Of a stretch of DNA of 64,000 bases, positions 1 to 11,118 are shown piece by piece. The stretch spans positions 86,819,207 through 86,883,206 of the forward strand of contig OY755039.1 of assembly GCA_963576565.1 (NCBI GenBank), in the 5' to 3' direction. The stretch comes from Aspidapion aeneum. Lineage: Eukaryota > Arthropoda > Insecta > Coleoptera > Brentidae. Each line of letters starts with the position of its first letter. The first letter of the stretch is position 1. The position numbers and the translations under genes were made by a program. Below the pieces are notes generated by a model, which saw only the letters and a list, made by a program, of their open reading frames with translations, was not told where the DNA came from and ran no database searches.

Positions 1-645
1 GCCACTCATGTATAGATCATCAAAATTCTACTGTACTTCCAGACATGCTACAAAGCTGAAATTTGGCAGAGTCATAGAAATTATGACCAAACCCCTGGAA
101 AAAATCAAAAAACCGCAAAATTCCAATTTACTTCCCTCCCCTATACATGTAAATTTATGTAAAATTAACATTGCCCACTTCCAGAAATGCTAGAGAGCTG
201 AGCTTTGGCAGACTGATAGGAACTATGATAAAACTATAGGAAAAAATTAAAAACCCCAAAAGTCTAATTTACTTCCCTCCCCTATAAATGTAAAGTTATG
301 TAAATGTAACATTACCCACTTCCAGATGCGCTAGAGAGCTGAGCTTTGGAAGGCCGATAGTAACTATGATAAAACTATAGAAAAGAATAAAAACACTCTA
401 GCATTCTAGTTTACTTCCGTCCGTATGTAAAGTTATGTAAAAGTAACACTGCCCACTTCCAGAAACGCTAGAGAACTGGGCTTTTTAAGACACCATCATT
501 TTAATTTTCTTTTCTCTCCTATAAATATAAATTTATATAAAAGTAACATTGCCCACTTCTAGAAACGCTAAAGAGCTGAGCTTTGGAAGGCTGATAGGAA
601 CTAGGATAAAACCATGGGAAAAAACTAAAAAACCAAAATTTTAAG
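1..645. repeat. Tandem repeat, about 140-bp unit, five copies
   Basis: Five degenerate copies are visible, marked by an ACTTCCAGA-like anchor at about 35, 178, 318, 455 and 555. Spacings are therefore 143, 140, 137 and 100 bases. Each unit carries a GCTAGAGAGCTGAGCTTTGG-like core, a GGAACTATGATAAAAC-like stretch and TTTACTTCCCTCCCC. The array runs off the left edge, so its full length is unknown. No coding potential is evident. It could be a satellite or the internal repeats of a larger non-autonomous element. Confidence 0.8.
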
Positions 646-1944
646 TAAGGCACTCCAAAAGTTTTGAACAATATTCCGCATATTTTACTACTTTAAATAT
701 TAAATATTATCCAATTCCTTTAAAAAAGTAAAGCCAAGTTCTCCAATACAAATTTCAAAATGAAAGGTTCTTACTAGTTTGTTTTTCTAACCTTGGTAAA
801 AATAAAATGTTGTAATAAAAAATAAATTTATAATAATTAAATTTAGTATTTACAAAATTTATAAAGAATTACAGTGACCTAGTCATCGCTGTCGACTTTC
901 CTAAACGAATTTTGCGCCCATTTCTTGCAAAGACAAATTAAAATACAAGTTTCAGTGATGGTACCAAAAAAATAAAAAATGTTGGGGCAAAATAGGGTAT
1001 AGGTTAATACGTATAACAAGGTACCCCGTTTTCCCTCATGAAAATATCCCGTTTTGCCCCAAACCACCAGTTAAATTAAAACAAAAATCATACACAGTAA
1101 AAGGCTATTTTTACGGGCAACGCGTTTAATTATGAATAAAACATAAACCCACTAACTGTAATTGTAAACAAAATTTTGAAAAGTTTGTAAAAAATGTACT
1201 AATCACCACAAAATGCGCAAGGTATTTTTAAAATATACAGCACAGCGCACATGTTGAGCAAAAACCAACTTAATCTCAGCCGACCGGCAACAATCATATT
1301 GCAGAGAGGTGAACCAGTCATGGGGATAAAATATCTGATATTAACAGGTTATATTCTTGCTCAGTTTAGCTAAACCTGCGGGTTCCCGTTTTACCTCCGT
1401 ATCCCATTTTGCCCCCCTTTCCCCTATACAGACTGTGAAGCCGCCTACAACCTCTGTTCGTAATAAATTACAACGATTCAATTGCTAGAATTCCTGCATT
1501 ATAGTTTACTAATAAAGGTAATTGGGTACTTTTTATACTCAGTGGTTATGATAGAAAATAGTTGCATAGTAAGGGTTTTGATCGTTCAAATAAAACAACC
1601 TGACCACAGTGCGACGGCGACGGCAGAACACTATCATCGTTTTATAAAATACAAAGAGTATTTTTATCTTGTTAAAAGCGCTAGAGATTCCTTGCTGTCA
1701 AACATTTCAGTTTTTGTAAAAAAATATATAAGAAAACAGCGTGGTTTTCAGCACCTGTCTACAACTTGCTGACAAACACTGCGGCAGTTAAAAATGAATA
1801 TTAATCCACACAAGACTTTTTTTTTCAGAAGAATACTTAAGAAATAATATAGAAACAATATCATCTTCGGAGCCTACTGGATTAAAGTATATCTCCAGAC
1901 CGTACTATAAAAGAAATAATGGACGTCAATTTAAAAAAAATAGG
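646..1944. other. AT-rich unassigned DNA with a weak inverted-repeat element
   Basis: No gene is recognised. A GGGGCAAAATAGGGTATAGG stretch near 985 is roughly inverted near 1400-1430 (ATCCCATTTTGCCCC). This hints at a decayed inverted-repeat element of about 450 bp, but the match is short and imperfect. Short open frames here have no recognisable motifs. Confidence 0.35.
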
Positions 1945-2138
1945 TGTCACTTTTCCGCATGCATTCTAGTTTTTAAATTGCCACCTTTTGCTTTTTTCAG
2001 TTTTTTGCTTGCTCGCAGAAAAAATAGTGTTTCTAATTCTTGCAGATTGTTTCTTATCCTGACTTGATTGCTTGCTGAACTCCGCTATGCCTATGTCGCG
2101 TCGGCCTCTTTGCAATCGCATGCGGAAAAGCGACATTT
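1945..2138. repeat. Short inverted-repeat element (about 195 bp)
   Basis: GTCACTTTTCCGCATGC near 1946 is repeated inverted as GCATGCGGAAAAGCGAC near 2119, with one mismatch in 17. This looks like the ends of a small MITE-like element. No target duplication was identified. Confidence 0.45.
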
Positions 2139-3914
2139 CCGTACTTGCTAGGAGATATACCGGGTGGACCAAAAAAAACCGGACAAATTTTTTTATTTAT
2201 AACGTTTGAACTATACAATCGATTTAAATGCGACAAACTGCAGTTGATTGAAAATTAATTTGATTTGAGTTTTGACTGTATATATTTTTTGTCCGCCATC
2301 TCAAAATCCAAGATGACGGATATTAAAATGTAGCCTTTAAAGATGCTCGTTTATTCTTGTGATGCGAACATGTTTTCATTATTTGTTCAAATTAGTGAAA
2401 AAACTGCATTCTTGCCTCGCACAACAAGGTACGAATCAGCAAAATCGGTTTAGTGGTTCTAAAAATATTTTTTTTTTGTTTCAACCATTGTTTGAATCGT
2501 ATATGTACATATTACTTTTATATCAAATATATACAATATCAATATCCAGAAGAAAAAATCGGAAGATTAAAAAAATGTTATAAAAATATTGTCCAATTTT
2601 TTTCTTATTTGTGTTGCTGTTGTGAAATCTCTTTTAACACACTTTGTTGACTATTTTGGTGCGAATTGATACCCCTGATCTCCCCCTTCGGTACGGTAAA
2701 TATCTCATATCTTAGTTGCGAAAGATCATTTTTGGTTCTAAAATACATCAAAAAATATATTGGTATTGGGTCTAATTCAAGTTAAGGAGATCATAGCATA
2801 CCTGCTCTACCCCCGGCAGTTAAAAGTGACGAAAGTGTGGTTCGGAAAAAAAAGTTTTAAGTTTTTTTTTTAATTTTATTACATAGGACATGATGGAAAA
2901 TCCGTCGAGACCAAAAACCTAAATTCGAAAAAAAATTGCTTGCAGCTTTTTAACTAACGGGGGTAGTGCTGTTGTATGTTGAAATTTTGTACGTATTTTT
3001 TTTTTTGAGTTTTCATTTTGTGAAAAACTTAGATATGAATTATGTTACTAGGTACTTAGTATTTATTATAGGCATACAGAATATAAAACTACAAAAATAT
3101 CTAGAGCAGTATTACAGATATTAATAAAAAAGGAGATTTTCTGAAAGTCTTTAAACACCTTGTATCTCACAAGTTAGGATGTTTAGGACATGCATAAATA
3201 ATATGTTAATATGAAGTTTTTTTTCTCAAAATGCCAATTACATCCTTTAAAATTAGCATATTATTTAATAACAATACCTCCATAAAAACAAAAATAACAC
3301 AATATGGCTTCGTTTTCTTTGGCGTAAAATTTTTGTGCCAAAGCGAGGGACGAATAAAAAAAAATTGCCAGGGCCGGTTTGTTTGAGCCCATCCCACGCA
3401 GCTCATCAGCCGTCGGCACCGTTGCCGGAATATTAAATTTACAAGAGGACCTAACATACATATTGTAAATCTTCATTTTCATACTGAGTCTATGCTCACA
3501 CTTCATTGTTTATGTCACTCAAATCATCTAAAAATTTGGCCGGAAAGCAAAGGAAACGACGTATCTTATGTGAAAAGTTAAATTTTTGTTTATTGCCTCT
3601 TGATAACTGCATTTTAACAGCGATGACGCATCTGCGTACGTCGATTAATGGCCTTCATTACTATCTGTCAAAGCTATAAAAACAAATGCTAGTGTTTAAA
3701 CCCACAGATCGCTTTGGGTGGCTCACTCCCATGTTGTTATTCAATTAAAAATTTAATCGGGAGAGTAATGACAGTCTAGCAAGTCTTTAACACATTAATA
3801 TTTTTGTTTATTAGTTTACCATTGAAAATTTAATAAAAAAATGTACTGTGAAAAGGGCAATTTGTGCTAATAGAGATTTATTCTGCCCCCGTTAGTTAAA
3901 ACAACAAAAATGCA
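2139..3914. other. AT-rich unassigned DNA, with an inverted pair about 0.95 kb apart
   Basis: No protein-coding gene is recognised. TTTTTAACTAACGGGGGTAG near 2947 is matched in reverse complement near 3884 (CCCCCGTTAGTTAAAAC). This may mark the ends of a decayed element of about 950 bp. The intervening DNA has no identifiable protein homology by eye. Confidence 0.35.
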
Positions 3915-4210
3915 TTGTTTCCCTATGTTATTGCGTCTGTGTCTGTGTGTACCTATGTCTGGCCGTAAGACGATAGCTCCTAAACCGCTAAACCGATTTT
4001 TCTGAAATTTTTAGGTAAAATAGTATTCGACACTGTTATGAGCTAGTTAGATTTAGATCAAAATCCAGTTATGCTATTTACAGTTAAAAAATTGAAAATA
4101 TGCAAACTTTTTAACGAACCATCGCATCGATATTTTCAAAAAACTGTTGTCATGGCTAATATAGCATGAGGCTTACTTGGCGTGTGCTAATGGGCAAGGA
4201 AGGTATTTTA
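3915..4210 (+). repeat. Dispersed repeat D, copy 1
   Basis: This stretch shares blocks in the same order with 18825-19110. The blocks are a TGTGTCTGTGTGT-like run, ATGTCTGGCCG, GATAGCTCCTAAACCGCTAA, GGTAAAATAGT, and a terminal GTGTGCTAATGGGCAAGGAAGGTA. It is non-coding and is a dispersed interspersed repeat of unknown class. The related wording 'aaaccgct..aatcgattt' also resembles the internal sequence of other families in the window. Confidence 0.6.
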
Positions 4211-4695
4211 TTTTACTTTTTTCATAGCTGATTTTTTTGGTTTGGTATTGCATATTTTGTTCCTCTTTATGCATGCCCATCTTGCCTCCTATTTTCGCAT
4301 CACATTTTTTATTTTCTAATTTATATATAAAGAAAAGAAAAACACTTCAGCCTTCATCAATTAAACAATTATTAAAAATTTCAAATGTTTAGACTAAATA
4401 TTTTCCAAACATTAGCTACTGTGGTACTATCCTGCGGATCTTTACCAAACTATCTTTCATAAATTTTTTGAAGCAAAGGAACATTTTTCTGTTTTTTGTT
4501 CTCTAGTGATGATGACTAGTAGACAGCTGCCGATCTTACCCTACCTGCCCATCTTACCCCGCATTTCCCTACTGAAAGATAGGTCTAGCAGTAATAATAG
4601 ACTTTATTACCAGACAAGAGCCTTCAGCTTGGCTTATTTTTACTGTTTTTTAAATTAAATTGCTAAGCTGTCACTTTTTTTTAATTAACTATTTT
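4211..4695. other. AT-rich unassigned DNA
   Basis: No gene or clear repeat structure is recognised. A short run of similar phrases (CATCTTACCCC, CCTACCTGCCCATC) lies near 4535-4560. Confidence 0.3.
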
Positions 4696-5693
4696 GGGTG
4701 GCGGAGCAAAGTTCGAAAGACAAAAGATTGAATACAAAAAATCAAAAAACCAGAGATCGAAAAGGCAAAAGATCGAAAAATAAAAGATCGAAACTACAAA
4801 AGATCTAAAATACAGAAGATCGAAAAACAAAAGACCGAAAAATAAAAGATTAAAAAAACAAAAGATCGAAAAACAAAATAAGATAAGTAACTATAAGTCA
4901 ATAAGATCGAAATATAAAAAATAGCGCGTATCAGGTCTGCTTAGGTATATTCACATAAACAGTTTAGGCAAGGTCAGGTAAGGGAAAATAACCTAACCTT
5001 TTCAAACAACAACAAAGTTGTTAATTTAGTTTAATTTTAAATATATTATACATACTAGCAAAATGCTAAATAAAATATATTACTACTACTACTAATAAAT
5101 CAATGGCTTGATCACATAGTTTGACTAAGCGGTCTCTTTTCCAAACATATTTTTTCAAAACAAAACTTGCCCGATTTTTTGCCCGGGATCCTAGAGGGTG
5201 TGTAACCGAACCGAACCAAAGAACCAAACCGAACCGGTTCGGTTTGGTGCGGTTTGGTTTTACACCATGTAGAACCCCGAAAAGCACGTCAGGAAAGATT
5301 TTTTTTTAAATATGTTAGAAAGAGCTCCTTAGTCGAACCGGTTCGGTTAGGTTTGGTTTGGTTACACACCCTCTAGGATCCCGGAAAAGAAATCAGGAAA
5401 TTTTTTTTTATAATATGTCAGAAAGAGACCCCTTAGTAGAATTATGTAATAGCGATATTTTGAAACGCGCTATTTTGATTCGCGCTATTTTAATCTTTTT
5501 TCTTTCGATCATTTGTTGTTCGATGTTTTGTAGTTTCGATCATTTGTTTTTCGATCTTTTGTGGTTTCGATCTTTTGTCTTTTCGACCTTTTGTATTTCA
5601 ATCTTTTGTCTTTTCGATCTTTTGTTTTTCGATCTTTTGTATTCGATCTTTTGTCTTTCGATCTTTTGTATTTAGGCCTTTGTTCCGCCACCC
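4696..5693. mobile_element. Foldback DNA element, GGGTGGCGG family, copy A
   Basis: The element starts with GGGTGGCGGAGCAAAG and ends with the inverted CTTTGTTCCGCCACCC. Both ends continue inward as degenerate tandem 12-14-mers of the form AAAAGATCGAAA (or its complement). This makes subrepeat-built terminal inverted repeats of roughly 200 bp. The centre holds a second palindrome around 5110-5450, built of GGTTCGGTTTGGTT phrases, with a perfect 18-bp palindrome AACCGAACCGGTTCGGTT near 5226. No transposase is present, so the element is non-autonomous. A related copy lies at 34397-35633. The superfamily is not assignable by eye. Apparent open frames inside are by-products of the A-rich subrepeats. 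Confidence 0.8.
4980..5100 (+). repeat. Possible LINE 3' tail inside copy A
   Basis: The sequence GCTAAATAAAATATATTACTACTACTACTAATAA near the end of this stretch resembles the (TAC)n 3' terminus of the LINE remnant at 62055-63140. It may be a very short 3' fragment of that family inserted in the foldback element. Only the microsatellite tail is visible, so the call is tentative. Confidence 0.25.
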
Positions 5694-6356
5694 AACTTTT
5701 TGCATTTTTTTTTGTAATTATTGTTTTATACAGAAAAAAATAAATAATAAAAATTCTGACCGTGGGTCATTTTGTACGAGAATAACATATTATTGCTACT
5801 CTGGAATTTAGTTAATTTCCAAGAAAAGCATTTCTCAATGAAACCCCATTGAACTCATCCCTGTTTATCAACAAATGGTCTAATATAATTGGTTATAAGT
5901 ATCATCGTCGGCCTCGTTCGATATTGCACTACAAAAACCTTTTTTTATTTTTTGTTATTTAAAAAAATATATGTACATTAATTTCCTTATTTTGAGACAA
6001 CTTTTTACAACTTTTTTTTCGGTGGCCTATTTGTAATGGTAAACAGCTGATAACTGTCAAAAAGTAATTCCAAAAATTATGCAATGGACAGTACTCTCTA
6101 AAAACCTAAAAAACCTCATACACTAATCACATTTAAAAGTGAGGTTAAAAATAAAGGAAGGCCATATTTTCCAAAAGGTCTTTTTTCCAGGGGTGTTAAA
6201 GTCGAGCACGATTTAATTAAAGTTGTTGCCTATAGCTGTTTTCAAGCGAATAACTAGTAATTACCTCTGGTTATTCCTTGGTTGACATTTAAAATCAGCT
6301 GTATAGGCCCTTAGCCTATTACCACAGAAACACCGCTTGAATAGCCTTCTTTATAA
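5694..6356. other. Unassigned DNA flanking the composite block
   Basis: No gene is recognised. The segment around 6225-6270 (GCCTATAGCTGTTTTCAAG, then CGAATAACTAGTAATTAC) is matched in reverse complement around 15410-15465. The composite block at 6371-14982 therefore lies inside an older inverted-repeat-bounded sequence. Confidence 0.4.
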
Positions 6357-6370
6357 CCGGTTATTGTTTA
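6357..6370 (+). repeat. Left copy of 14-bp direct repeat (putative TSD)
   Basis: ACCGGTTATTGTTT is present here and again at about 14984-14997. This is the pattern expected of a target-site duplication around everything between them. The window is AT-rich, but a 14-base identity at two element boundaries is unlikely to be casual. Confidence 0.5.
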
Positions 6371-6479
6371 ACAAAGTATAAAAGGCAACTTTATAGGGGT
6401 ATAGTCAACCACGGACACCGGTGTTTCGGAAAAAGGCATTTCCATCCTCAGCGTGGCTTGCCTGACACAAAGTAGAACA
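6371..6479 (-). repeat. LINE 5' monomer fragment, left flank
   Basis: This 109-bp stretch (AACAAAGTATAAAAGGC ... CACAAAGTAGAACA) is almost identical to 10956-11068 on the other side of the LINE. It is also nearly identical, in reverse complement, to part of 11144-11482. It directly abuts the GATA tail of the minus-strand LINE. It may be an unusually long target-site duplication, or residue of an earlier copy of the same LINE family into which this one jumped. Confidence 0.7.
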
Positions 6480-6480
6480 G

Positions 6481-6500
6481 ATAGATAGATAGATAGATAA
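6481..6500 (-). repeat. (GATA)n 3' tail of LINE
   Basis: Five tandem GATA units form the extreme 3' end of the minus-strand LINE. Several LINE clades end in short tandem repeats rather than poly(A). Confidence 0.8.
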
Positions 6501-6843
6501 ATACTTTATTGCCAACAAGATTACAGAAAAAAGTGTAACTTAATCCTGTAAAAAAGCAACGTCAATTTTTTTTTTAAAACATTTTAGAGAAATGTTCAAA
6601 ATACCAATCCTTTTGTATTATTTGTAACATCCTGATCCTATCATTAAAGTAGTTTTAGATAAAAAATTTAGTTGTTTTTTTTTAAAGTACATAAAAATTG
6701 ACACTTACATTATGAATCCATACAAAAGAAGTATATTTTCATATTTTTTCATTTTTGTGTTTAACACACACACACACACATATGTTAAAATATTGACAAA
6801 TTCAATATTAGACAAATTCAATATTAAAAATTAAAAGTTAAAA

Positions 6844-9280
6844 TCATATAGGGTCACACACACAGGGTGTTGGTAGGCTATGGTATGCTTTGATAGCTCG
6901 GTATTCAGGTCCGCGCTGGAAAAAAGATGTATTGTGTCGGGGTATGCTCAGGCCATCCCTGTTTCTCGTGATCATATGAATTTCCTCATCATAGAGATCA
7001 CTATTTTGCCTGAATAGGTGTTTATTTTTTTTGACAAAAAGAACTAATTGGAGTAAATACAGTGATGGTACCGTCAAAATGCCCAGGGCTGCAAAATGAG
7101 TCCTACAAGAGGTTCTGGGAGGGAGTCCCAGAAAAACTCTAATTATACGCTTTTGTGCCCTAAATACAATCGATGCCTTGAATGAGGAGCCCCAAAAAAT
7201 GATGCCATATGTAATCAGACTTTGGACACTAGAAAAATAGTAGGTTTTAAAGGTTTTTGTTGTTATAACTTCTCTAAGCCTTCTAGTAGCAGCTGTTGCA
7301 CTAGAGAGCCTCGAGTTCAGGTCGCTCACATGATTTTCCCAATTCAATAGTGGATCCATAGTGATTCCCAAAAATGTTACTTTATCAGTAGTTGGTAGTG
7401 ACTTGTGGTTGAGTTTTACTAGAAGGGATTCTTTTATTGTGCCTGTTTTTTGGAATTTAATTAATGCTGTTTTTTGTACATTCGAGTTTAGACTGTTGGT
7501 CTGACAGCAGCCCGCTACTGCCCCCGCCACACGCGAGCACCCCTCCGAGAGCCCCTCAAGTGTTGCATTAGACTCACCACAGGTTGTGTCATCTGCAAAC
7601 TGGGCAACCATGTCCCCATCAGCACTCTCAGGAAGATCACCCACATACAGCAGGAACAGCAGCGGACCCAATATCGAACCTTGCGGGACCCCTTGCTTTA
7701 TGTCAGACCACTCAGAGAAGAAACTGACTTCTCCCGTTTCTATACAAACTATTTGTTTTCTGTTCAAAGACCTTCGACGCAGACAAGAGCAAAGACACAG
7801 GCCGATAGTTGTTAGGACTATGTTTCTCTCCTTTTTTATAAATGGGAATTATTATAGCTTCTTTTAATTTTGATGGAAAAATTCCTGTTGAAAAACAGTT
7901 ATTGATGATGTATGACAAAATGTAACTGGTATATTGAGCCGAGTTTTTTAGTATAGCAAGTGGAATCTCATCTAGGCCTGATGAAAATTTATTTGGGAAC
8001 GCCATTAGTATATTAAACATTTCAGTATCAGTGGTAGGATACAAATATAAGGTTTTACAATGTCTGGGTATATTTGTTTCTAAATTTTTTTCATTAAAAG
8101 GTAGGCAAAAGTGTTTTTGAAATATGTCAGCAATTTTTTTGGGGTCACTACCCTCAATTTCATTTTGTTTTAATTTTATGTCTTTTTTTTGCTTATCTTT
8201 TTTTGTTTCCTTTTTTAAGATGTTCCACATGGTTTTATTTTTATTTTTAGAATTTAAGATTAGGTTTTCGTTTATACTTTTTTTTAAATTTGATAGATAT
8301 TTTTTGTACTTCTTTTTTTACATTTTGTATTGTTCTAATGACTCCTGAGTGTTCAAGATTTTATGATTTACATAAAGATCTTTAATATATGTGCTGTATT
8401 CTTTAGTTTCCCTATTTACCCATGAGTTAGGCTCTTTTACTCTAGATGTTTTGATAGGAAAGCACAAGTCAAAGTGATAAAAGAAGATCCTGTTAAAACA
8501 ATTGAATTGTTCTTCAACATCTTGAAACATATACACATTTTGCCAATTTTCCCCGCTCATTACCTGTTGGAATCTTATTATATTCTCCTCAGAGTAGAAC
8601 CTCCTTTTCACAAACCTAGGCACCCGAACCTCATCACCTACCTGGACATTAAGTAAGCAAGGATAGTGATCTGATATCTTATATTGGTAGATTTCTCCAT
8701 TATGCTCTAATTTCAACAAGTTTGAAAATATGTTGTCTAATTGAGAATTTGAGCTTGGCCTGGTAATACCTTCAATTTACGAACTTAGACCATAACCTGA
8801 CAGTAGTTGGACAAAGTCATGTGAGTTTTGATCATTTGCTGATTGAAATTGAAAGTTGAAATCACCACATACTACCAACAGCTTTCCGGGGGAGTATATT
8901 TCATCCATGAGCTCGCTGAACCTAGAATAGAAAAAGTCAGTACTTCCTTGTGGGGACCTATAAGTACTAATACATGTAAAAGATACATCATTTTTGACAA
9001 TTTCACATACACAGAATTCACATTCTAATTCCACAGATTTTGTTTTAGTTTTTACCATCGCTGCATGATCAATACCTCTTGTGTATATTGCTGTACCTCC
9101 TCTTTCTTTATGAGTTCTTGAGAAGTCAGTAATTAACTCATAATTATCCAAATTTAGTGTTTGTATGTTTTCATGCATTTGAAAATGCTCGGAAATACAT
9201 AATACATGTGGTTTTACAGTTTCTAGAAGTACAGTTAGCTCCAGCACTTTATTATTTATGCCCTGTATGTTACTTGACAT
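6844..9280 (-). pseudogene. LINE ORF2: APE endonuclease / reverse transcriptase, disrupted
   Basis: The N-terminus (9280-8777) is an apurinic-type endonuclease with LCISEH, YRSPQG and CGDFNF; the terminal SDHYP motif follows at about 8665. The reading frame carries TAA stops at 8777-8779 and 8318-8320, with coherent protein continuing in the same frame after each. RT begins with NNYRPVSLLLSASKVFE near 7770. It then jumps straight to the LNRKQ..GVPQGSILGPLLFLLY part, changing frame at about 7755. Motif A, with the first catalytic Asp and the region around it, is missing (roughly 80-90 residues by comparison with the family). Motif C survives as FADDT. The C-terminus keeps the YGIIFWGSS and QKRIIR segments typical of this superfamily. 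The product cannot be active. Confidence 0.9.
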
Positions 9281-9362
9281 TATTTTAAGATTTGGGTCTC
9301 GTTTTCTTTGAGACTTTTTTTCATTTGGTTTTGTAACTAACAGTTTTTAGTGTTGTTGTTGA

Positions 9363-10700
9363 CTAGAAAAAATCACCACCTTTCAGCAAAACATCGCGTT
9401 TTTGGAAATTAAACCGCTTTATTCCGACATTTTCAGGCCAGAAATTACGGTCGTACATAGTGTCTTTGAATGACATAGGAGTGGTCACTACAAAACACTT
9501 CAGTTTTTCAGGATCAGATGGTAGTTCTTTAACTCTCACAGATACATTTACAAATTCTGGTTTTTTCACTATAAAGTTCTGAATTGTTTCCTCTGTTACA
9601 TGCCTGTTTACTCTATGAATGTAGAGCCATACCTTGCGTTCACCTCCAGAAAAACCATTTTCTTGCTCCTGTTTTGAGGTTGGTCTGGTACCAAGTCGCT
9701 TCTGCACTTGGCATCTAGCATATCTTGCCAGTTGGAAGTTATCAAATTCTCCCTCATCATCACTGTTTTGAAAAACTGCTTGGGACTGTTGTGAATGTGA
9801 ATTTTGACGAAATATTTTTTGTTTATTTTGCGTTTGTTGCCTGCCATTTTCTTGACGTTGGCGTTGAAAAGACGGCTCATTTCTGGTTGGTTGGCTCCGG
9901 TGTGCATTGTTGCCGGGTCTATCGTAGTTCATTGGCACCTTGAGCACCTGACTATTTTCGTTTTCCGTCTTTGTTGAAAGCTGCTTTTCAGTGTTGCCAG
10001 CGTTCGTTGACGAAATTACCGATACAAGCGAGGATGAAGACTGGCAACGTTGTCGCTCACCGTCTGGTCCTGGCGTCATCTTGTCGGCCATAAAAGATGG
10101 ATCCCATCGAGAACGTTGTTTATCTCGGACACCACCAATGTTTTCTTCCAGATTGTTTATTTTTGTGCACTTTTCCTGAAGCATTTGGATTTTTTCATGC
10201 AGCAGTTTATTATTTTCCTTTAGAGTAGCATTGTGTTCATGTAGTTCACCAATGAACTGTTTTTGTAAGTCTATCGTTTGAGTGAATTGCTCTGTGTTTA
10301 CCGAATTTTCGCCGTCCGCCATTTTTCCTGCAGCTTGCTTTTTCTTAATTTCTAGTGCATCTTCCACTGTTTTCAGTTGAGAAACTAGGTTTTCATTGTG
10401 GCTTTTGCTCTTTCTAAGGGTTTCCTTAGTGCTAGTAATCTCCTTGTTTTGTTGTTGAGCCAGTATTTTATATAAAAGCAAGGCTTCTATGTCTGCTATG
10501 CGTTCTAGTGTTTCATCATTTTCCTCACCCGATTTTTCACATTTTATAACAGGTTTATCACAACATTTGATGCTTGCTTTGATTCCACAGCTTTTATGGT
10601 AAAACTGATCACAATTTTCACATTTCACTCTTTTATTAACTGCTTCTCCTTTACAAAAAATACAGAGATCACTTTTCTGCGACTTATCGTCACCCGCCAT
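9363..10700 (-). CDS. LINE ORF1 protein (zinc finger, coiled coil, C-terminal domain)
   Basis: ORF1 encodes the nucleic-acid-binding partner of LINE particles. The preferred start is the Met of MAGDDKSQKSDLC at 10700, just after an AT-rich leader; the frame stays open 16 codons further upstream. Near residues 12-45 there is a PHD/RING-like finger, C-x2-C-x10-C-x2-C-x4-H-x2-C. A heptad-rich segment follows (LLYKILAQQQNKEI, NENLVSQLKTVEDALEIKK, FIGELHEHNATLKENNKLL) and suggests a coiled coil. A Gln/Ser/Arg-rich linker comes next. The C-terminal domain WLYIHRVNRHVTEETI ... KCFVV ... FWPENVGIKRF is of the type found in many insect CR1-like ORF1 proteins. The frame is intact for about 445 residues, unlike ORF2. 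It ends about 80 bases before ORF2. Confidence 0.85.
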   Translation of the reverse strand: MAGDDKSQKSDLCIFCKGEAVNKRVKCENCDQFYHKSCGIKASIKCCDKPVIKCEKSGEENDETLERIADIEALLLYKILAQQQNKEITSTKETLRKSKSHNENLVSQLKTVEDALEIKKKQAAGKMADGENSVNTEQFTQTIDLQKQFIGELHEHNATLKENNKLLHEKIQMLQEKCTKINNLEENIGGVRDKQRSRWDPSFMADKMTPGPDGERQRCQSSSSLVSVISSTNAGNTEKQLSTKTENENSQVLKVPMNYDRPGNNAHRSQPTRNEPSFQRQRQENGRQQTQNKQKIFRQNSHSQQSQAVFQNSDDEGEFDNFQLARYARCQVQKRLGTRPTSKQEQENGFSGGERKVWLYIHRVNRHVTEETIQNFIVKKPEFVNVSVRVKELPSDPEKLKCFVVTTPMSFKDTMYDRNFWPENVGIKRFNFQKRDVLLKGGDFF

Positions 10701-11118
10701 TTTAAAAATGAACCGAACCGAACCGAACAAACTGACTACAAGATACAAGGTAAATCAAAAAGAATTAAAAAATAGGTAAAACCTATTTTTTATTCTACGA
10801 GTGAAACGATAGCGAACCAAGGAAACTAAGTCAATGGCGGGACGAAAACGTCCACCGGTCTATAAGGAAGAAAGACATTTTGTCACAGTTCAACCAGACC
10901 ATGCTATCACCGTCTCCACGGTATCGGTTTGAAACCGAAAACAATGAGTTAACAAAGTATAAAAGGCAACTTTATAGGGGTATAGTCAACCACGGACACC
11001 GGTGTTTCGGAAAAAGGCATTTCCATCCTCAGCGTGGTTTGCCTGACACAAAGTAGAACAATCTGACTACAAGATACAAGGTAAATCAAAAAGAATGAAA
11101 AAATAGGTAAAACCTATT
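10701..11118 (-). repeat. LINE 5' leader with tandem 332-bp monomer
   Basis: The phrase CTGACTACAAGATACAAGG through ATTCTACGAGTG occurs at 10731-10801 and again from 11063. This gives one complete monomer of about 332 bp plus a partial second one upstream of ORF1. Each monomer holds the imperfect hairpin AAAAAATAGGT-AAA-ACCTATTTTTT. Tandem 5' monomers of this kind act as internal promoters in some LINEs, such as mouse L1; that role here is an inference. Confidence 0.7.

Larger units (their letters stand above)
6480..10955 (-). mobile_element. Non-LTR retrotransposon (CR1/Jockey-superfamily LINE), near full length, defective
   Basis: On the minus strand, reading down from about 10955, there is a 5' leader, ORF1 (10700-9363), ORF2 (9280-6844, broken) and a 3' leader. 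The element ends in a (GATA)n/(TATC)n microsatellite at 6480-6500, next to an AATAAAG-like signal. The order leader, zinc-finger ORF1, endonuclease and RT, then simple-repeat tail is diagnostic of an APE-type LINE. The clade (CR1 versus a Jockey relative) is an inference from the ORF1 C-terminal domain and needs a phylogeny. The copy cannot retrotranspose: ORF2 has two in-frame stops and lacks the central RT. Confidence 0.9.

Noticed and set aside
5358..5675. 105-codon open frame rich in Phe, Ser and Leu
   Set aside because: It is a translation of the AAAAGATCGAAA subrepeats in the foldback arm.
9363..10700. Host PHD-finger gene
   Set aside because: The position directly upstream of LINE endonuclease/RT and the C-terminal domain type mark it as LINE ORF1.
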